From Neurospora tetraspora (Eukaryota; Ascomycota; Sordariomycetes; Sordariales; Sordariaceae), in assembly GCF_033439725.1 (NCBI RefSeq), contig NW_026944389.1, positions 1,984,001 through 2,048,000 of the forward strand: 64,000 nt of DNA, written 5' to 3'. The first letter of the stretch is position 1; every line of letters starts with the position of its first letter. A model generated the notes under the pieces. It was given only the letters and a program-made list of their open reading frames with translations, had not been told where the DNA came from and did no database searches. The position numbers and the translations under genes are program-made. Shown here one piece after another: positions 57,313 to 64,000 of this stretch.

Positions 57313-59182
57313 TTACTCCTCGTCGTCGTCGTCGCCGTAAAGCTCGCGCTACATCATTCAAGAACAATCAGTCAGTAACCATAGATTGACATCATTAATC
57401 AACGAAAGGAATAGTCTTGGAATGGTGAGTGGTTCGGTTCGGAAGGTTTCGTGTAAAGTGGTGTGTTCGTGCCAAAGGTGGTAAATCTCCCAAAGGAGAA
57501 ATTAAAGAAAGCCAGAAACTAAAGGAAGGGGGAAAAGAAAGAAAAGACATACCATAGCCCTAGCCATCCACTCCATATCAGGATCCCCGGCAAGCGCAGT
57601 AGTAGCAATACTCTCATGCGTCTCACTAAACGGTAACTCCGGTAGTGACAGAGAAGAGCCACCAATCTTCCGGCTCTTCGACAACAAAGACCAATGCGAG
57701 CCCCTCCTGCTACCAGCCGACTCATAGATATGCGGCAAGTCCGCTGTTGTAAAGCCTGCTGCTGCTACTGCCCCCGTCCCCGCGACGCTAGAGGTAGTTG
57801 TGCCACCAGTAACACTCTTCGACAACAATGACCAATGCGAACCCCTCCTGCTACCAGCCGACTCATAGATATGCGGCAAGTCAACAGCTGTAAAGCCTGC
57901 TACAGCTGCTGTCCCCGTCCCTATCCCCGTCCCCGTTTCCGTCTCCATCGGGACGGCGTCCAGAATCGGATCCAGAACCCCACGACTGACCCTCTTCTTC
58001 CCGTTGGTACCGACACTAGAGGTAGTTGTGCCACCAGTAACACCAGCACCACCACCTCCATTGACGGTACTATTGCGCGCCCCCCCTATCCCTGCGCCTA
58101 CGTTTGCCCCCGCCAGCACTCCATACTCCGACATGGAGTAATGACCCGGCGCGGAGCTGCCGTCGGGGATATGGAACCTCCTGTCAAACCGCGAGAGGAG
58201 GTACGTAATCACGACGACGAGCTCGATGCCAAAATTGAAGCAGTAAAACGCCGTCTTCGTCTGCGCCCATGCCGGGTTATTCAACGGGCGGACGACAAAG
58301 TTGGTAGCGGCGCGGAAGATGGCGCCCGTCGCGAGCAAGACCGAGGTAAACGTGAGCAAACCGAATTTGGTCCGGAAGTGACCGACGCCGAACCTGTCGA
58401 TGGGCGTTCTGCGAGGGACCAAGGCAGCCGCTAATACGAGCGGGATAGGCAAGAAGGCAATTACCGCCAAGTAAACGCCGCAGAAGAGCTGGATTCCTTT
58501 ATCGATGCGATGCGTCCGCCGGTTCAGCGTGAAGAAGGACTGGACGGTTACCGTGATGACCATGGCCAACACGGCAACGATGCTGCTGAACAGGCCCCTA
58601 AACAAACGGGTTACCCCCGGCGACCAGCCGAAAAACCGGTGGTAGGCGCGGATCATACGTTGGGCGAAGACGAGGTTGGTGATGAAGAGGAGAAGGACAC
58701 CGGCGGCAACGAAGATCTGCGAGGCGATGGCGAGGTTCTCGTCGTCCGGGTGGAGTGCCCAGGCTATTCGTGTTGCTAGAGCGACTACCCGGGCCATGCA
58801 GAAGCCGAAGAGGAGGCCGGTGAAGAGGAACTTGAAGCCTATACGGCGGTTGATTTGGAAGATGGCCATGTTCATGGCGGCCAGGGCCAGGAACACGACC
58901 AGGAGAACGGCACACACTGGGACATCGATGGAGCGGGTGGGCTTGCCGCCTAGCTGAGCTTGATGTGGGAGGTAGGGGGGTCCGTCTGGTTCAGGCTGGA
59001 ATTGTTCAAGACGGGTCAGCAATAATTTGTTAAAAGTGAAGGGGAGCAAGTGACGATGAAGCGGTTGGGCGGCCAGGATATGGACTGCACCTCCATGGTA
59101 GATGGCAAGATAAATGGGAGTTACATACGGGTGCGCTATTCCCTCCCGTCCCCCCGGAACTGCTTGTTGACGAGTTGGACAT
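57313..59182 (-). CDS. Seven-helix fungal membrane protein (DUF3112)
   Basis: Exons 59182-59129, 58995-57553 and 57348-57313 encode 510 aa. The small first exon (MSNSSTSSSGGTGGNSAP) and last exon (RELYGDDDDEE, an acidic end) are joined in phase through GTATGT donors. The core GPPYLPHQAQLGGKPTRSID-VPV leads into seven hydrophobic helices, with FKFLFTGLLFGFCMAR, the QIFVAAGVLLLFITNLVFAQR helix region and the FLPIPLVLAAALVPRRTP loop matching the fungal family catalogued as DUF3112. The function of the family is unknown; a sensor or transporter role is only a guess. The cytosolic tail contains an internal duplication (LPHIYESAGSRRGSHWSLLS appears twice). Confidence 0.85.
57674..58045 (-). repeat. 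In-gene duplication in the DUF3112 tail
   Basis: DNA starting at 57674 repeats at 57815 (141 bp apart) with high identity, encoding the phrase DLPHIYESAGSRRGSHWSLL twice. The TAGAGGTAGTTGTGCCACCA segment at 57789 recurs at 58015. Reading frame is preserved. Confidence 0.8.
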
Positions 59183-60717
59183 CCTCTTTCTTCACTTGTC
59201 GCTAGGCGAACGTTGACGGAAGATTGAAGACAACAAGAAGTGAAGTGTCCATTGAGTCTACTGTTGCAAAGTATGACTGACGGTTGAGTGATCACATAGC
59301 GGGGGTATTCGACTTCAGTTCCTTAAAGAACGAACAGAGAAGCTCAGCTTTACTTTTGTGATCAAGTACACACAAGGTATGACGACATGTGCTCGGCCTG
59401 GTGTTCTTGGAGGTTTAACAGAGGACCAGCAAAGATCTGCTGTTGGAGGCCAAACTAGCCATCAGCAAGCAAGGGTCGACAAGCACAGCGCAGTGGCAGA
59501 ACACTGCATCGCACTTCGAAGCTGGTGATGGCTGGAATGAGAAGTGAAGAAGACCCTGCGCTGATTGGAATCACGTCCTGTTCAGGAGCAGAATCTACCA
59601 AGGAGAACGACACTCCCCGAGAGCCTTGACTAAGGGCGGTAGTGTAGAGCACTCGACTTCCTCAGCCTGGGCCAGTTCTGACATCACGATGTGTAACCAC
59701 CGAAGCACACCAGGTGTCTGAACTGATAGCTGGAGAGCCTTCTTCGCCTGATATGTTGGATGATATCCAGTTCCAAGAATGAACAGCAATAGATATGTGA
59801 GTTCGGGAAGCAGGGCGCTTATGCATTGCTTACAGCAGACGACGTATTTGTGATGGAAATCATCACTATTAATGACCGTTGTCAGTACGTTGGTCTTTTC
59901 GAAAGTGTCTTGGTTGTTTAGGGTTCATGGTGACTACAATCAACTGGGTCCATCAGCAGATACTAACAGAGACCTGGCATTGATTACAGAGAACACCCAC
60001 CGAAGACTGGAGTACCTGTGAACAGTTGAGGTGAATCGTAATTGTCACCCAAGATTTGTCGGAAGGAAGCGAGGATATGCACCCACATATGCAGAGCGCC
60101 GAATTTCTATCATGGTGACGAGTTATCATGTACTGCACCTCTACCCAATGAGCCGTCTCACCTGTTTAGCTCACCGAGCTCACCGATGAAGTCCAAAATG
60201 TCCACTCCTCCTTGGGAAGCCCACTGAGTAAGGAATACCTACGCCGGACAGTGTGGATGGAAGATGAAAATAAGTAGACGTCTCAAGCTGGAAAGCAAGG
60301 ACGCACTGAATGTATTGATCTAGAACAACTGGTTATCCGATTTCTACATGAACTGACATGATCAAGGCCTGTGTTCCTTTCCGCCTTTACACCTGCATTC
60401 CCCAGTTATTCATGAAGTGTACACCAAAGGTAACTAACTGGCTGAGCAAACAAAGAGTAAGACATGACTCCGTTTCGAAGACGCTGGGCTTTGTTGTTGA
60501 GCCCGATGTTCGATACATTACTTGTCTAATCATGTCTCGCGAAACACAATGCTCACTATACGAACATGTGTCATGGGAATCGTGTCCTGGCTCCATCTAG
60601 CGCGGAGCTTATATATGGTTGCGCGAAGAAATGTATCATTAAGACTTTTCGCTCTTCTATGTCCCTTATTCTTTCTTCTCAGGGCATAACACAATGAGGC
60701 GAAGGCAGGCTTAATCA
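59183..60717. other. Intergenic, DUF3112 promoter to PP2A 3' end
   Basis: 1.5 kb with only short ORFs lacking domains. The left part should hold the DUF3112 promoter and the right part the 3' UTR of the phosphatase gene. No repeats were identified. Confidence 0.5.
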
Positions 60718-62250
<1,533 letters not shown>

Positions 62251-63329
62251 GGTGGTGGGCAATTGGGCTTGGCTATTGCGGGGTTAGGTACGGGCGGTCG
62301 TGGGCGATAAGAAGACGGTGATCAGGATGTCGTCGATGTAGCGGGCGGTGATGGTGTTGAAGGCAATGACGTTGTAATCTCTAGGGCGCGGCGCGGATCA
62401 AGCAGCAGCTCAAAATTGGGCAGGTGGAGGGTGAGCCGGGTTGCAGGGCAAGGCAGAGTCGCCTCCCGTGTTCTCCTTTTGGACCGCAGGGGGTGAAGAT
62501 GGACGGGAACTGGTGAGTGGTAGCTGATGCTCCAAATTGACCTTTGTCACTGAATCAAAGACGGCGCTGGGCGTCTAAAGGGCTTGCCGGTCGCCGCGAG
62601 AGATGTCCTATCTCGGCAGAGGGGTATACTGGGACGCAATCGAAGACTGGGGTGCAGAAAGTCGTCGTGACGTTTCGCGTGGTGTTGTCCCTTTTTTCGT
62701 GTGTCAGGTTGCTAGGTAGAGGTAGCGGATTGTGGTGGTGACGGGACTAGGCTGCTTGGTAAGGTAGGCGAGTTGAAGAGTGGTGGTGGGTGGAGGTGGG
62801 TGAGTGGTGCAGTAACCACTGCACACAAACGAAGTGGGCTGGGGCAGCAGCTGAGAGATTGCGCGCCCTTGTAAGGTTGGTCAACGTTCCCCTCTGGCTC
62901 CTTGTTAGCAGGTACAATGGAGACCCGCCCGACCCTGCTGGCGCTGTGCTGGTGAAATTGCCAGGGTGAGTTCAGGTTGAAGCCGGGAGGTTGAAGGCTT
63001 GGGAGGGAAGCCGGGGCCCAAGCCTGGTCCGGGTGGCTTCCGTCATTTGGCTGGATTGCGCGAGCTGGACAGCAAGCTGGATTCAATGGATCGGATTGTG
63101 CCCAGCAGGACTGGGTACCTGGTACCCGCAAATTGAGGAGAGACGGGCGGCCTTGCGCCCAATGTCAGCAGGTGGAATCCCCGCTAGCGTCCCTGCCTCG
63201 CGTGTACTTCTCCACGCATTTATCGGGGTAAGGTACCTCCTGCTAGGGAGGGGCAAGGGGCACACTCGCTTTCACAGTCACAGCCCAACATGATAGGGAA
63301 CTTTATGATCAATTATGAACAATGGCATA
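62251..63329. promoter_or_regulatory. pph-1 upstream region
   Basis: About 1.1 kb between the phosphatase start and a MITE. It contains G-rich stretches and no convincing gene. ORFs at 62712-63131 (minus) and 62991-63293 (plus) overlap and lack domains. Confidence 0.45.
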
Positions 63330-63671
63330 CTCGTCAGGTCTACAAAATCGACCGTCTGACTAGGAGGAAACCCCCTAGTCAGGGACAGCGATTCGTACAT
63401 GGACAGCAATTCGTACCGCGGAAGCGACTTTCACTGGCTACCAAAAACCCTTGGCGCCGAAGTCGCCCACGCTAAGCCGATTAGCGGGCTTACCTGCATA
63501 TGAATATGGTTTAGGTGCATCTTACCTCTCCGAGCTGAATGTCAGATGCATGCACACCATATACCGTCTCGGTACAAGAATCCGGTACGAATCGCTGTCC
63601 ATGTACGAATCGCTGTCCCTGACTAGTGGCTCGCCCGCTAGTCAGACGGTCGATTTTGTAGACCTGACGAG
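63330..63671. mobile_element. 342-bp MITE with 88-bp inverted repeats, TA target
   Basis: 63330-63417 and 63584-63671 are inverted copies, starting CTCGTCAGGTCTACAAAATC, with only a few mismatches. TA at 63328-63329 and at 63672-63673 is the likely target duplication of a Tc1/mariner-type insertion. Inside each arm a GGACAGCGATTCGTAC-like 16-18 base segment is repeated in tandem. A small CTAG...CTAG hairpin interrupts the arms, and its loop differs between them. The 166-bp centre is non-coding. Confidence 0.85.
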
Positions 63672-64000
63672 TACTTGATGGCTTCAGTCTCATCCTGGGG
63701 ACCACGATTCCGAGCACCGTGATCTGAAGGCACATTCAGCTCTAGGCCCTGGATCCGGTACTAATGCCCATACTTCCCTCATCATTGATATACTACGATT
63801 ACTTTAGCTTGCTCTTTATATATACCTCCAAGATCACTTCACTAGATCAACTGTCTTCATAAATTAGGTCCATCAGAGCTCAGGACAGACCCAGCCCAAC
63901 CGGAGCACCTCCAGACACTGTAGCAGATGTACCAACATTCCGCCCAACCAGGTTCCGAAAGTCAAGACCAACGTCGGAGAGCATGCTCGCGTGCTCCTTT
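63672..64000. other. Window end, no gene recognised
   Basis: Balanced composition with no ORF of note; it may lead into a gene outside the window. Confidence 0.4.

Overview
This is a filamentous ascomycete genome segment, almost certainly Neurospora or a close relative in the Sordariales. The genes carry short introns (about 50-200 nt) with GTAAGT/GTATGT-type donors. The protein at 26.1-27.6 kb is recognisable as the Neurospora neutral amino acid permease Mtr. The window also alternates between gene-bearing DNA of balanced composition and very AT-rich blocks packed with TA and stop codons, the pattern left by repeat-induced point mutation (RIP).

Layout. 1-1960: RIP-degraded block with a remnant of a pogo/Fot1-type transposase. 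1960-14,540: euchromatin with an intron-containing tRNA-Leu(CAG), a CoA-binding-fold protein (-), a SAM methyltransferase with a likely GC-AG intron (+), the cytokinesis myosin light chain Cdc4 (+) and an M3 metallopeptidase whose last exon is broken by two nonsense codons and a 4-bp duplication (+). 14,690-23,960: 9 kb of RIP-type heterochromatin holding several tandem arrays, a mutated 18S rRNA fragment, Pol III promoter-like relics, inverted-repeat DNA and two islands that escaped mutation. 23,960-64,000: euchromatin with mtr (-), bir1/survivin (+), U2 snRNP A' (+), a CHRAC/Dpb3-type histone-fold protein (-), a CLC chloride/proton antiporter (+), cysteine dioxygenase (+), Vps15 (-), a small Zn2Cys6-like coiled-coil protein (+), a single-pass SH3 membrane protein (-), a seven-helix DUF3112 protein (-) and the PP2A catalytic subunit (-). 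Three miniature inverted-repeat elements sit in the gene-free stretches at 30.9-32.3 kb and 63.3-63.7 kb.

The genes do not form a metabolic cluster. They are ordinary single-copy housekeeping genes in cell division (Cdc4, Bir1, PP2A), splicing (U2A'), chromatin (histone fold), trafficking and autophagy (Vps15, CLC) and amino acid or sulfur metabolism (Mtr, cysteine dioxygenase). I found no CRISPR array, operon or secondary-metabolite cluster and no clear sign of a new multi-gene system. The less ordinary material is in the repeats, the decaying peptidase gene and the small zinc-cluster protein. Exon boundaries were inferred by hand from reading frame, splice consensus and family conservation, without transcript data.
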